Below the pieces are notes generated by a model. That model was given only the letters and a program-made list of their open reading frames with translations. It was not told where the DNA came from and did not search any database. Both the position numbers and the translations under genes were made by a program. A stretch of 64,000 bases of DNA from Arcuatula senhousia (taxonomy: Eukaryota > Mollusca > Bivalvia > Mytilida > Mytilidae): contig OZ020303.1 in the NCBI GenBank assembly GCA_963971305.1, positions 17,915,184-17,979,183 of the forward strand. Reading direction: 5' to 3'. Below, piece after piece: positions 13,025 to 23,974 of this stretch (position 1 is the first letter of the stretch; every line of letters starts with the position of its first letter).

Positions 13025-14608
13025 ACTAGTTCTAATTGTGATCGCAAGCGAGTCACAAAAATGTCCCCTCACGTACCCCTCTTTGTCAATGTCTCTTTGC
13101 ATTTGAGATAACTTAATTTATCCAATTTTCATCAAAATAGGAGTAAGTTTAATTTTGGTGGGAAACGGCGGCCATTTTTAAAATGGACGACAATAAAAAT
13201 ATTTCGATGTCAAAAATCAACTCACCATACATATATTACCTTATATACCAATTTTCGTTTAAATCTGAGTAAATTTAATTTTGGCGGGAAACGGCGGCCA
13301 TTTTGAAAATGGCCGACGATAAAAAAATTTTGATGTCAAAAATCAACTTTCCATACCACTATTACCTTATATACCAATTTTCATTAAAATCCGAGTAATT
13401 TTAATTTTGGCGGGAAATGGCGGCCATTTTGAAAATGGCGGCCCCCCAAAAAATTTCGATTCCCAAATTGAACTCGGCATACCACTATTACCTTGTAAAC
13501 CAATTTTCATCAAAATCAGAATAACTTTAATTTTAGCGGGAAACGGCGGCCATTTTGAAAATGGCCGAAGATAAAAAAATTTGATTTCTAGACTTATTTT
13601 GATACACAATAAAAAAATGTTGATGTCAAAAATCATCTCGCCATACCACTATTACCTTATATACCAGTTTTCATAAAAATCAGAGTATCTTTAATTTTGG
13701 CGGGAAACGGCGACCATTTTGAAAATGGCCGACGATGAAAAATTTTTAATGTAAAAAATCACCTCTCCATACCACTATTACCTTATATACCAATTTTCAT
13801 CAAAATCTGAGTAACTATAATTGTGGCGGGAAACTGCAGCCATTTTGAAAATGGCCGAAGATGAAAAATCTTTAATGTCAAAAATCAACTCGCCATACCA
13901 CTATTACCTTATATACCAATTTTCATCAAAATCTGAGTATTTTTAATTTTGGCGGGAAACGGCGGCCATTTTGAAAATGGCCGACGATAAAAAAAAGTTG
14001 TTGTCGAAAATCAACTCAGCATACCACTATTACCTTCTATACCAATTTTCATCAAAATCAGAGCAACTTGAATTTTTGGCGGGAAAATGGCGGCCATTTT
14101 AGCCGCCATTTTGAAAATGGCCGCCAAAGATTTTTTAAATACCAAAAATGAACTCGGCATACCACTATTATCTAGTACATCAATTTTCATTAAGATATTA
14201 CAAAGTTGAGATTTTTTACATTATTATCACAAAATATGCTGAACAAAGAAAGATAACTCAATTTGACAAAAAAATTAAATTTCGTTTTTTTGCAAAATTT
14301 TGAAAACCGTAAGTCCGATTTTCAAAATTTTTTTTTTAAATGAAAGGTATTGAAAGTCTACACCTACCCTATAAAGGAATTTTTCCTACCCCTGCCGGAT
14401 CAGAAATGCCAGGTAAAATTCAACTTCGGTTTCGAGGAGCCATTTTGAGGCCCTTTTTTGACCTATAAGGGGTCGTTCGATTTCGACGAAAAATACAAAA
14501 AGCACAATCTCCCATTCCATACTCTTGATTTATGAAGTTTCAGCTTCCTACCTTAAAAGATGTCGAAAAAATGAGGTGGACAAGTTCACGGTCCAGAATA
14601 CCGAGAAA

Positions 14609-14670
<62 letters not shown>

Positions 14671-14721
14671 GAAACCGAGCAAAAACAATATGTCCCCGAC
14701 ACTTCGTGTTCGGGGACATAA
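13025..14721 (+). mobile_element. N11: class E (short form) element, complete, inside N10
   Basis: Head hairpin 13038-13058. The longest uninterrupted class E core in the cluster, with roughly nine ~125 bp units. The AAT microsatellite (about 14610-14670) is the longest in this half and is free of insertions. Tail lead AAACCGAGCAAAAACAAT and hairpin 14690-14719. Confidence 0.85.
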
Positions 14722-14733
14722 TAATAATAATAA

Positions 14734-15338
14734 TTAAAAATAACTGTGTTGGGATGCCAACACAAAAGTCGCCCAAAATCGCCTTTAGATAGTATTCCAT
14801 TCAATTCTGTGCATCAAAATATGCCTAGAAATCAAATTTCATTGAAATCCGACCACTTTGAAAATTTGCCGATTTTTGGCCGCCATTTTGAAACGGCAGC
14901 CATTTTGAAAATTTCCAAACTTCTTGCACAACTTCAGATGGTGCTTAATCACTCTGCAAAGTTTCATTAATCTCATTCAAAGTATGTCAGACTATACCCT
15001 CGGACAAAATTGATGATTTTTCATGGGGGGCGGGTGTTGTTACATGGCCGCCATTTTGGAACGAAAGCTCGGACAAAAATTCTAATTCCAGATTTGAGAT
15101 AAGGACACCCCATTTACCCTTAGAAATCATTTTGAAGACGATCCGATAAATATTTCTCGATGTTACTATTTTTAGAACGGCAGCCATTTTGAAATGGCGG
15201 CCATTTTGACACATTTGTCCGACCACTGCAACCCCGCTATAGATGATCTATATGTGTGCCAAATATCAAGCCCCTGTCTCGATCACTGTTACGGCAATTC
15301 TCCGGAAAAGTAACTGTTAAGAAGAATAATAATAATAA
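14734..15338 (+). mobile_element. N12: class A head and body without its own tail (tandem copy of N13)
   Basis: Head hairpin 14746-14763 and tag AAGTCGCCC. About 600 bp nearly identical to the following N13 body, joined through an AAT run. No tail hairpin follows before the N13 head. It is the only unmatched head in the cluster, best explained by head-to-tail duplication between AAT runs. Confidence 0.75.
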
Positions 15339-15928
15339 TTAAAATTAATCGTGTTGGGATGCCAACACACAAGTCGCCCAAAATCGCCTTTTGATAGTAT
15401 TCCATTCAATTCTGTGCATCAAAATATGCCTAGAAATCAAATTTCGTTGAAATCCGACCACTTTGAAAATTTGCTGATTTTTGGCCGCCATTTTGAAACG
15501 GCGGCCATTTTGAAAATTTCCAAACCACTTGCACAACTTCAGATGGTGCTTAATCACTCTGCAAAGTTTCATTAATCTCATTTAAAGCATGTCAGACTAT
15601 ACCTTCGGACAAAATTGATGATTTTTCATGGGGGGCGGGTGTTGTTACATGGCCGCCATTTTGAAACGAAAGCTCGGACAAAAATTTTGATTCCAGATTT
15701 GAGATTAGGACATCCCATTTACCCTTAGATATCATTTTAAAGACGATCCGATAAATATTTCTTGATGTTACTATTTTTAGAACGGCAGCCATTTTGAAAT
15801 GGCGGCCATTTTGACACATTTGTCCGACCACTGCAACCCCGCTTTAGATGATCTATATGTGTGCCAAATATCAAGCCCCTATCTCAATCACTGCTACGGC
15901 AATCCTCCGGAAAAGTAACTGTTAAGAA

Positions 15929-15967
<39 letters not shown>

Positions 15968-16018
15968 GAAACGGGGTAAAAACAATAAGTCGCCAAAACT
16001 TAGTTTTGGGCGACTTAA
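15339..16018 (+). mobile_element. N13: class A element, complete, inside N10
   Basis: Head hairpin 15351-15368, tag AAGTCGCCC, body with GGGGGGCGGGTGTTGTTACATG, tail lead AAACGGGGTAAAAACAAT and hairpin 15987-16016 (AAGTCGCCAAAA / TTTTGGGCGACTT). Its head is preceded by TTAAAATTAATC where most class A copies have ACTAG. Confidence 0.8.
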
Positions 16019-16083
16019 TAATAATAATAATAATAAGAAACCGAGCAAAAACAATATGTCCCCGACACTTCGTGTTCGGGGAC

Positions 16084-16135
<52 letters not shown>

Positions 16136-16296
16136 GAAACCGAGCAAAAACAATATGTCCCCGACACTTCGTGTTCGGGGACATAATAATAAGAAACGGT
16201 GCAAAAACAATAAGTCTCCCAAACTTTGTTTTGGGCGACTTAATAAGAAACCGTACAAAAGCAATATGTCTCCCAAAACTTTGTTTGGGAGACATA
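15959..16296 (+). repeat. Five consecutive tail hairpins closing N13, N10, N7, N6 and N5
   Basis: Hairpins at 15987-16016 (A), 16056-16085 (E), 16155-16184 (E), 16212-16241 (A) and 16266-16295 (D-type ATGTCTCCC), separated only by AAT runs and leads. With the N12 duplicate set aside, the class order is the reverse of the still-open heads, as nested insertion predicts. Long asparagine- or isoleucine-rich frames here are translations of AAT repeats, not genes. Confidence 0.85.
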
Positions 16297-17045
16297 ACTA
16301 GGTATAATTGTGTTGGGATGCCAACACAGAAGTCGCCCAAAATCGCCATGGATTGTTTTTCTTTCCATTCAGTTCAATAAAATATGCATAGAAATCCAAT
16401 TTCATTGAAATCGGACAAAGTTTCAATTTAAACCGGACGGGAATGTAGTAAAAATGGCCGCCATTTTAAAACCGGAAGTCAGATCAAAAGTTCAATTGCA
16501 CCATTGAACTCAGCATACCTGATTTTCCCAGATAAACTATTTTCATGACAATCAGACAAATTTTAATTTTTTTTGTCTATTTTTAGTAACAGGCCCCCAT
16601 TTTGAAACGGCGGCCATTTTGAACATTCTGAAAACTTCCTGCAAAACTTCATATAAAGATTAATCACTGTGCAAAGTTTCATTATCTTTGGTCAAAGCAT
16701 CTCAAACTAGTTATCCGGACAAAATTACCAGGGGGCGGGGGTATAAAAATGGCCGCCATTTGAGAACGGTAAGTCCAATCTGAAATCTGATTTTATATTT
16801 ATAACCCAGGATACCCCATTTACCCTAACAACCCATTTTCAAAATGTTCTGATAAGTATTAGTCGTTGTTGCTATTTTTAGAACAGCCGCCATTTTGAAA
16901 CGGCGGCCATTTTGAATTTTTAAATATTACGTTGCATAACTCCTTTTGGTGTTCTATCATCCTGCAAAGTTTCATAGAACTCCTACAAAGCACTAACGAG
17001 CAATCCTTTCGGAAAAGTTCATGGATAAGGAAAATAATAATAATA

Positions 17046-18136
17046 ACTAGAATTGCCATTGCCAGCAATAGCAGATGTCGACCGTTGCCTTATCTTTTAC
17101 GACATATTTGACACTGTCGGCAGCCACTTTAATGATTTTTTTAATATTTGACTCCATATTCCCACTCGCCATCCTTCAAACACCTAAAATATCAAGTTTC
17201 GTTAAAATCTGAGAATTTTCAATACTTACGGAAGTGGCGGCCATTTTGATTTGTTTGGAATTTTTGAACTCGCCATCAATTGAAACTCCTAAATATAAAG
17301 TTTCGTTAAAATCTGAGAATGTTCACTTTTAACGGAAAATGGCGGCCATTTTGAATTTTTCGACATTTCTGACCTCGCGTATCAACTCGTCAACCTTCAT
17401 ATTCCTTAAATATAAAGTTTCTTTAAAATTGGAGAATGTTCCATTTTCACGGGAAATGGCGGCCATTTTGAATTTTTTGAAATTTTTGAATCGGTCATCC
17501 TTCAAAACTCTAAAAAATAAAATTTCATTAAAATTTTGAAAAAAAAAATTTTTTTGGAAGTGGCGGCCATTTTGAATTTTTTGAACTTTTTGAACTCGCC
17601 ATCCTATGAAACACCTAAATATAAATTTTCGTGGAAATCGGAAAATTTTTCATTTTTACAGGAAGTGGCGGCCATTTTGAATTTTTCGACATTTCTTACT
17701 CCACGTATGAACTCGCCATACTTCATATACCTTAAATATAAAGTTTCGTTAAAATCGGAGAATGTACAATTTTTACGGGAAATGGCGGCCATTTTGAATT
17801 TTTCGACATTTTTTTCGTCACGCCTCAACACGCCATACTGTAATATGGCTTTAAATAAATTTTTGTTCAAATCAGAAAACGCGACTTTTTTTACGTAAAA
17901 TGGCGGCCATCTTGAAAATGGCAGCCATCTTGGTTCCGAAAAGTTCTACTGCAACAGATATCATGATCACGTATCATCATACCAAGTTTGGAACCGCAAT
18001 ATAAAACGGTTCTTTAGTTATGACGCGGACAAAAATTGGCGACAATAAGAATAAGAATAAGAATAATAATAATGAAAAAAAATAAACGCGACAATAACAA
18101 TATGTCTACCGAATAACTGCGTTTCGGTCGACATAA
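17046..18136 (+). mobile_element. N15: class F element, complete, only copy in the window
   Basis: ACTAG 17046, head region with ATTGCCATTGCCAGCAAT and tag ATGTCGACCG. Core of about six ~120 bp units (AAGTTTCGTTAAAATC..GGCGGCCATTTTGAATTTTT). Tail lead AAACGCGACAATAACAAT and hairpin 18102-18134 with arms ATGTCTACCGAA / TTCGGTCGACAT. Only class F head and only class F tail, adjacent as expected. Confidence 0.85.
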
Positions 18137-21082
18137 TAATTAAAATTTACGTTTCCCGAAACGTGGGATGTCCCCTCCCGTTCTCATATAATGTCTGTCC
18201 TCTTCAACCGATTTCCAACAATGCGCCGTGAGTCGCCATCACCCATATACCCTGTGTACCAAGTTTCGTTAAAACTGGACAATGTTTACATTTTTCACAG
18301 TTTTCGGCGGCCATCTTGAAAATGGCAGCCATTACGGAAATTCCGACAATGCGCTGTGAGTCGCCATCACCCATATATCCTGTATACCAAGTTTCGTTGA
18401 AATCGGACAATATTTACATTTTTCGCGATTTACGGCGGCCATCTTGAAAATGGCGGCCATTATAGAAATTTCAACAATGTGCCGTCAGTCGCCATCACCC
18501 ATATACCCTGTATACCAAGTTTCATTGAAATCGGACAATGTTAACATTTTTCGCCATTTTCGGCGGCCATCTTGAAAATGGCGACCAATACAGAAATTCC
18601 GACAATGCACTGTGAATCGCCATCACCCATATACCCTCTATACCAAGTTTCGTTGAAATCGGACAATGTTTACATTTTTCGCTCTTTTTCGGCCATTTTT
18701 CAAAATGGCCGCCACTCGCGAAATTTTTTTTTGCCCAAAAAGTTTCCAATTATGTTTCTGAACATGTATACCAAGTTTCGTTGAATTTCATCATGTGGTT
18801 TCCAAGAAAAATAAGGTAATAGTTTTTCGGTTTTTGGCGGCCATCTTGGAAATGGCGGCCATTTTGAAATTATAAATCGCAAAAAACACTGAAGGACCTT
18901 GGGACCTATCACCCCTCCAAGTTTCAAATCGATCGGTCCACCTATGTCCGAGGAGATAGTCGGACAAGTTCGTGCATCAGGTTGACGGAAGAAAAAGAAA
19001 AAAGTATAATAATAATAATTAAAATTTACGTTTTCCGAAACGTGGGATGTCCCCTCCCGTTCTCATATAATGTCTGTCCTCTTCAACAGATTTCCGACAA
19101 TGCGCCGTGAGTCGCCATCACCCATATACCCTGTATACCGAGTTTCGTTAAAATTGGACAATGTTAACATTTTTCGCCAATTTCAGCGGCCATCTTGAAT
19201 ATGGCAGCCATTACGGAAATTCCGACAATGCGCTGTGAGTCGCCATCACCCATATATCCTGTATACCAAGTTTCGTTGAAATCGGACAATGTTTACATTT
19301 TTCGCGACTTTCGGCGGCCATCTTGAAAATGGCGGCCATTACAGAAATTCCGACAATGCGCCGTCAGTCGCCATCACCCTTATACCCTGTATACCAAGTT
19401 TCGTTGAAATCGGACAATGTTTACATTTTTCGCGATTTTCGGCGGCCATCTTGAAAATGGCGACCAATACGGAAATTCCGACAATGTGCCGTGAATCGCT
19501 ATCACCCATATACCCTCTATACCAAGTTTCGTTGAAATCGGACAATGTTTACATTTTTCGCTCTTTTTCGGCCATTTTTCAAAATGGCCGCCACTCGCGA
19601 AATTTTTTTTTGCCCAAAAAGTTTCCAATTATGTTTCTGAACATGTATACCAAGTTTCGTTGAATTTCATCATGTGGTTTCCAAGAAAAATAAGGTAATA
19701 GTTTTTCGGTTTTAGGCGGCCATCTTGGAAATGGCGGCCATTTTGAAATTATAAATCGCAAAAAACACTGTAGGACCTTGGTACCTATCACCCCTCCAAG
19801 TTTCAAATCGATCGGTCCACCTATGTCCGAGGAGATAGTCGGACAAGTTCGTGCATCAGGTTGACGGAAGAAAAAGAAAAAAGTATAATAATAATAATAA
19901 TAAAAATAATAATAACTAGTTCTAATTGTGATCGCAAGCGAGTCACAAAAATGTCCCCTCACGTACCCCTCTTTGTCAATGTCTCTTGGCATTTGAGATA
20001 ACTTAATTTATCCAATTTTCATCAACAAAGGAGTAAGTTTAATTTTGGCGGGAAGCGGCGGCCATTTTTAAAATGGCCGACAATAAAAATATTTCGATGT
20101 CAAAAATCAACTCACCATACATATATTACCTTATATACCAATTTTCGTTAAAATCTGAGTAAATTTAATTTTGGCGGGAAACGGCGGCCATTTTGAAAAT
20201 GGCCGACGATAAAAAAAATTTTGATGTCAAAAATCAACTTGCCATACCACTATTACCTCATATACCAATTTTCATTAAAATCGGGGTAATTTTAATTTTG
20301 GCGGGAAATGGCGGCCATTTTGAAAATGACGGCCCCCCAAAAAATTTCGATTCCAAATTTGAATTCGGCATACCACTATTACATTGTAAACCAATTTTCA
20401 TCAAATTCAGAATAACTTTAATTTTGGCGGGAAACGGCGGCCATTTTGAAAATGGCCGACGATACAAAAATTTTGATGTCAAAAATCAACTCGCCATACC
20501 ACAATTACCTTATATACCAATTTTCACTAAAATCGGAGTAATTTTAATTTTGGCGGGAAATGGCGGCCATTTTTAAAATGGCCGCCCAAAAAAAAATTTC
20601 GATTCCAAAATTGAACTCGGCATACCACTATTACCTTGTAAACCAATTTTCATTAAGAAATAACAAAGTTGAGAATTTTTTTCATTAATATCACAAAATA
20701 TATGGTACAAAGAAAGATAACTCAATCTTACAAAAAAAATAATTTTCGATTTTTTGCAAAATTTTGAAAACGGTAAGTCCGATTTTGAAAATTTTTTTTT
20801 TAAATGAAAGGTATTGTATATCCGCACTTAACCTATAAGGGAATTTTTCCTACCCCTGCCGGATCAGAAATGCCAGGAAAAATTCAACTTCGGTTTCGAG
20901 GAGCCATTTTGAGGCCCTTTTTTTACCTATAAGGGGTCGTTCGATTTCGGCGAAAAATACAAAAAGCACAATCTCCCATTCCATACTCTTGATTTATGAA
21001 TTTTCAGCTTCCTACCTTAAAAGATGTCGAAAAAATGAGGTGGACAAGTTCACGATCCAGAATACCGAGAAAAATAATAATA

Positions 21083-23534
21083 ACTAGTTCTAATTGTGAT
21101 CGCAAGCGAGTCACATACATGTCCCCTCACGTACCCCTCTTTGACAATATTTCTGGCTTTTGTGGGAACCCTGTTTAAGCAATGACGCCCTTATCAAACC
21201 ATTGAAGCACCCTTTTTACAAGCATTGGTAGCGTACTTGTAAACTATTGTAGTGACTAGCGAGCATAACTACCGCTCTCGTCCTCTACAATGGAGCCACT
21301 CTTCAATGAAATGCTAAAAACGTTACGGAGAAGCTTTTGGTTGACATCCATATGAGATATTATTCTCCCTTAATCTCATATAGTCGAGAAGAGTCACACA
21401 GTCGCATCCAAAAGCTGTTGCATCGGACCATAAACAAAATTTGATGCTAAAAATGAACTCCCCATACCACAATTACCCTGTATATTAATTTTCATTAAAA
21501 TCGGAGCAAGTTTAATTTTGGCGGGAAACGGCGGCCATTTTGAAAATGGTCGACGATAAATAAATTTCAATGTCAAAAATCAAATCCCCATACCACTATT
21601 ACCTTATATACCATTTTTCATCAAAATTGGTGTAATTTTAATTTTGGCGGGAAACTGCGGCCATTTTGAAAATGGCCGACGATCAAAAAAATTCGATGTC
21701 AAAAATCAACTCGCCATACCACTATTACCTTATATACCAATTTTCATCAAAATCGGAGCAAGTTTAAGTTTTGGCGGGAAAATGGCAGCCATTTTAGCCG
21801 CCATTTTGAAAATGGCCGTCAAAAAAATTTTTCGACTCCAAAAATGAACTCGGCATACCACTATTACCTTGTAAACCAATTTTCATTAAGAAATAACAAA
21901 GTTGAGATTTTTTTTCATTACTATTACAAAATATATTGAACAAAGAAAGATAACTCAATCTTACAAAAAAAATAATTTTCGATTTTTTGCAAAATTTTGA
22001 AAACGGTAAGTCCGATTTTCAAATTTTTTTTTTTAAATGAAAGGTATTGAAAGTCTACACTTACCATATAAAGGAATTTGTCCTACCCCTGCCGGATCAG
22101 AAATGCCAGGAAAAATTCAACTTCGGTTTCGAGGAGCCATTTTGAGGCCCTTTTTTGACCTATAAGGGGTTGTTCGATTTCGACGAAAAATACAAAAAGC
22201 ATAATCTCCCATTCCATACTCTTGATATATGAAGATTCAGCTTCCTACCTTAAAAGATGTCAAAAAAATGAGGTGGACAAGTTCACGGTCCAGAATACCG
22301 AGAAAAATAATAATAACTAGTTCTAATTGTGATCGCAAGCGAGTCACATACATGTCCCCTCACGTACCCATCTTTGACAATATTTCTGGCTTTTGTTGGA
22401 ACCCTGTTTAAGCAATGACACCCTTATCATTCCATTGAAGCACCCTTTTTACAAGCATTGGTAGCGTACTTGTAAACTATTGTGGTGACTAGCGAGCATA
22501 ACTACCGCTCTCGTCCTCCACAATGGAGCCACTCTTCAATGAAATGCTAAGAACGTTACGGAGAAGCTTTTGGTTGACATCCATATAAGATATTATTCTC
22601 CCTTAATCTCATATGGTCGAGAAGAGTCACACAGTCACATCCAAAAGCTGTTGCATCAGACCAGAAACAAAATTTGATGCTAAAAATGAAATCCCCATAC
22701 CACAATTACCCTGTATATTAATTTTCATTAAAATCGGAGCAAGTCTAATTTTGGCGGGAAATGGCAGCCTTTTTGAAAATGGCCGACAATAAAAAAATTT
22801 CGATGTCAAAAATCAATTCGCCATACTTTCATTACCTTATATACCAATTTTCATCAAATTCTGAGTAACTTTAATTTTGGCGGGAAACAGCGGCCATTTT
22901 GAAAATGGCCGACGATGAAAAATTTTTAATGTCAAAAATCAATTCGCCATACTTGCATTACATTATATACCAATTTTCATCAAATTCTGAGTAACTTTAA
23001 TTTTGGCGGGAAATTGGCGGCCATTTAGCCGCCATTTTGAAAATGGCCGCCAAAAAAATTTTTTAATTCCAAAAATGAACTCGGCATACCACTATTACCT
23101 TGTAACCCAATTTTTATGAAGAAATAACAAAGTTGACAATTTTAACATTACTATTACAATATACAAGATACAAAGAAAGATAACTCAATCTTATAAAAAA
23201 ATAATTTTCGATTTTTTGCAAAATTTTGAAAACGGTAAGTCCGATTTTCAAATTTTTTTTTTTAAATGAAAGGTATTAAATATCCGCACTTAACTTATAA
23301 AGGAATTTTTCCTACCCCTGCCGGATCAGAAATGCCAGGAAAAATTCAACTTCGGTTTCGAGGAGCCATTTTGAGGCCCTATTTTGACCTATAAGGGGTC
23401 ATTCGATTTCGACGAAAAATACAAAAAGCACAATTTCCCATTCCATACTCTTGATTTATGAAGTTTCAGCTTCCTACCTTAAAAGATGTCGAAAAAATGA
23501 GGTGGACAAGTTCACGATCCAGAATACCGAGAAA

Positions 23535-23581
<47 letters not shown>

Positions 23582-23628
23582 GAAACCGAGCAAAAACAAT
23601 ATGTCCCCGACACTTCGTGTTCGGGGAC

Positions 23629-23662
<34 letters not shown>

Positions 23663-23713
23663 GAAACCGAGCAAAAACAATATGTCCCCGACACTTCGTG
23701 TTCGGGGACATAA
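21083..23713 (+). mobile_element. N19: class E (long form) element, inside N18
   Basis: Head hairpin beginning about 21094, own body 21083-22315 with the stem-rich module (21178-21420). One side of the outer stem is changed (CATCCAAAAGCT), weakening that pair. Assigned tail hairpin 23682-23711. Confidence 0.8.
22316..23632 (+). mobile_element. N20: class E (long form) element, complete, deepest bracket (level 9)
   Basis: Head hairpin beginning about 22328, stem-rich module 22411-22655, short core, AAT microsatellite (about 23535-23580) and tail hairpin 23601-23630. Under the nesting model it is the youngest of its chain. Confidence 0.85.
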
Positions 23714-23968
23714 TAATAATAAGAAACCGAGCAAAAACAATATGTCCCCGACACTTCGTGTTCGGGGACATAATAATAATAAGAAAAATAAGAAACGGAG
23801 TAAAAACAATATGTCCCCGACGACACTTCGTGGTCGGGGACATAATAAGAAAAATAAGAAACGGAGTAAAAACAATATGTCCCCGACGACACTTCGTGGT
23901 CGGGGACATAATAAGAAGAAACGGGGTAAAAACAATAAGTCGCCCAAACTTTGTTTTGGGCGACTTAA
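23580..23968 (+). repeat. Six consecutive tail hairpins: E, E, E, B, B, A
   Basis: Hairpins at 23601-23630, 23682-23711, 23742-23771 (E), 23811-23843, 23877-23909 (B) and 23937-23966 (A). The still-open heads to the left are, from the inside outward, N20 E, N19 E, N18 E, N17 B, N16 B, N14 A, an exact match in class and number. Confidence 0.88.
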
Positions 23969-23974
23969 TAATAA

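Larger units (their letters stand above)
11848..16087 (+). mobile_element. N10: class E (short form) element, inside N7
   Basis: Head hairpin 11860-11880, tag ATGTCCCCTCACG, own body 11848-13024 with the ~125 bp core and no stem-rich module. Assigned tail hairpin 16056-16085. Hosts N11 and the N12/N13 pair. Confidence 0.8.
9300..16186 (+). mobile_element. N7: class E (long form) element, inside N6
   Basis: Head hairpin TGTGATCGC..GCGAGTCACA (9312-9332), tag ATGTCCCCTCACG. Own part 9300-10784 has a ~240 bp stem-rich module (about 9400-9640), then a ~125 bp tandem core (ACTATTACCTTATATACCAA type) and the 3' block GGACAAGTTCACGGTCCAG. Assigned tail hairpin 16155-16184 (class E). Hosts siblings N8, N9 and N10. 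Confidence 0.8.
8827..16243 (+). mobile_element. N6: class A element, inside N5
   Basis: ACTAG at 8827, head hairpin 8840-8857, tag AAGTCGCCC, own body 8827-9299 with paired GGCGGCCATTTTGAAAATGG blocks and a GGACAAGTTCATG block. Assigned tail hairpin 16212-16241; its lead AAACGGTGCAAAAACAAT is identical to that of N8, another class A copy. Confidence 0.8.
7850..16296 (+). mobile_element. N5: class D element, inside N3
   Basis: Head hairpin GTGTTTGGATGCAAACAC (7862-7879), tag ATGTCTCCCAAAC. Own body 7850-8826 contains about four copies of a ~125 bp unit with GGCGGCCATCTTGGATTCAAAATGGCCGCC. Assigned tail hairpin 16266-16295 with lead AAACCGTACAAAAGCAAT and arms ATGTCTCCCAAA / TTTGGGAGACAT. N6 and its contents are inserted in between. 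Confidence 0.8.
19915..23773 (+). mobile_element. N18: class E (short form) element, inside N17
   Basis: Head hairpin beginning about 19927, tag ATGTCCCCTCACG, own body 19915-21082 closely similar to N10, assigned tail hairpin 23742-23771. Confidence 0.8.
19019..23845 (+). mobile_element. N17: class B element, inside N16
   Basis: Head hairpin 19028-19043 (ACGTTTTCCGAAACGT, one change from the other class B heads), own body 19019-19914, assigned tail hairpin 23811-23843 (class B). Confidence 0.8.
18140..23911 (+). mobile_element. N16: class B element, inside N14
   Basis: Head hairpin 18149-18164, own body 18140-19018 with the ~128 bp core. Assigned tail hairpin 23877-23909 (class B). The last ~480 bp of its own body is nearly identical to that of N17. 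Confidence 0.8.
16297..23968 (+). mobile_element. N14: class A element, inside N3
   Basis: ACTAG 16297, head hairpin 16310-16327, own body 16297-17045, nearly identical to N22 (24848-25590). Assigned tail hairpin 23937-23966 with lead AAACGGGGTAAAAACAAT, identical to the N22 tail, which supports the pairing. Hosts N15 and N16. Confidence 0.82.
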
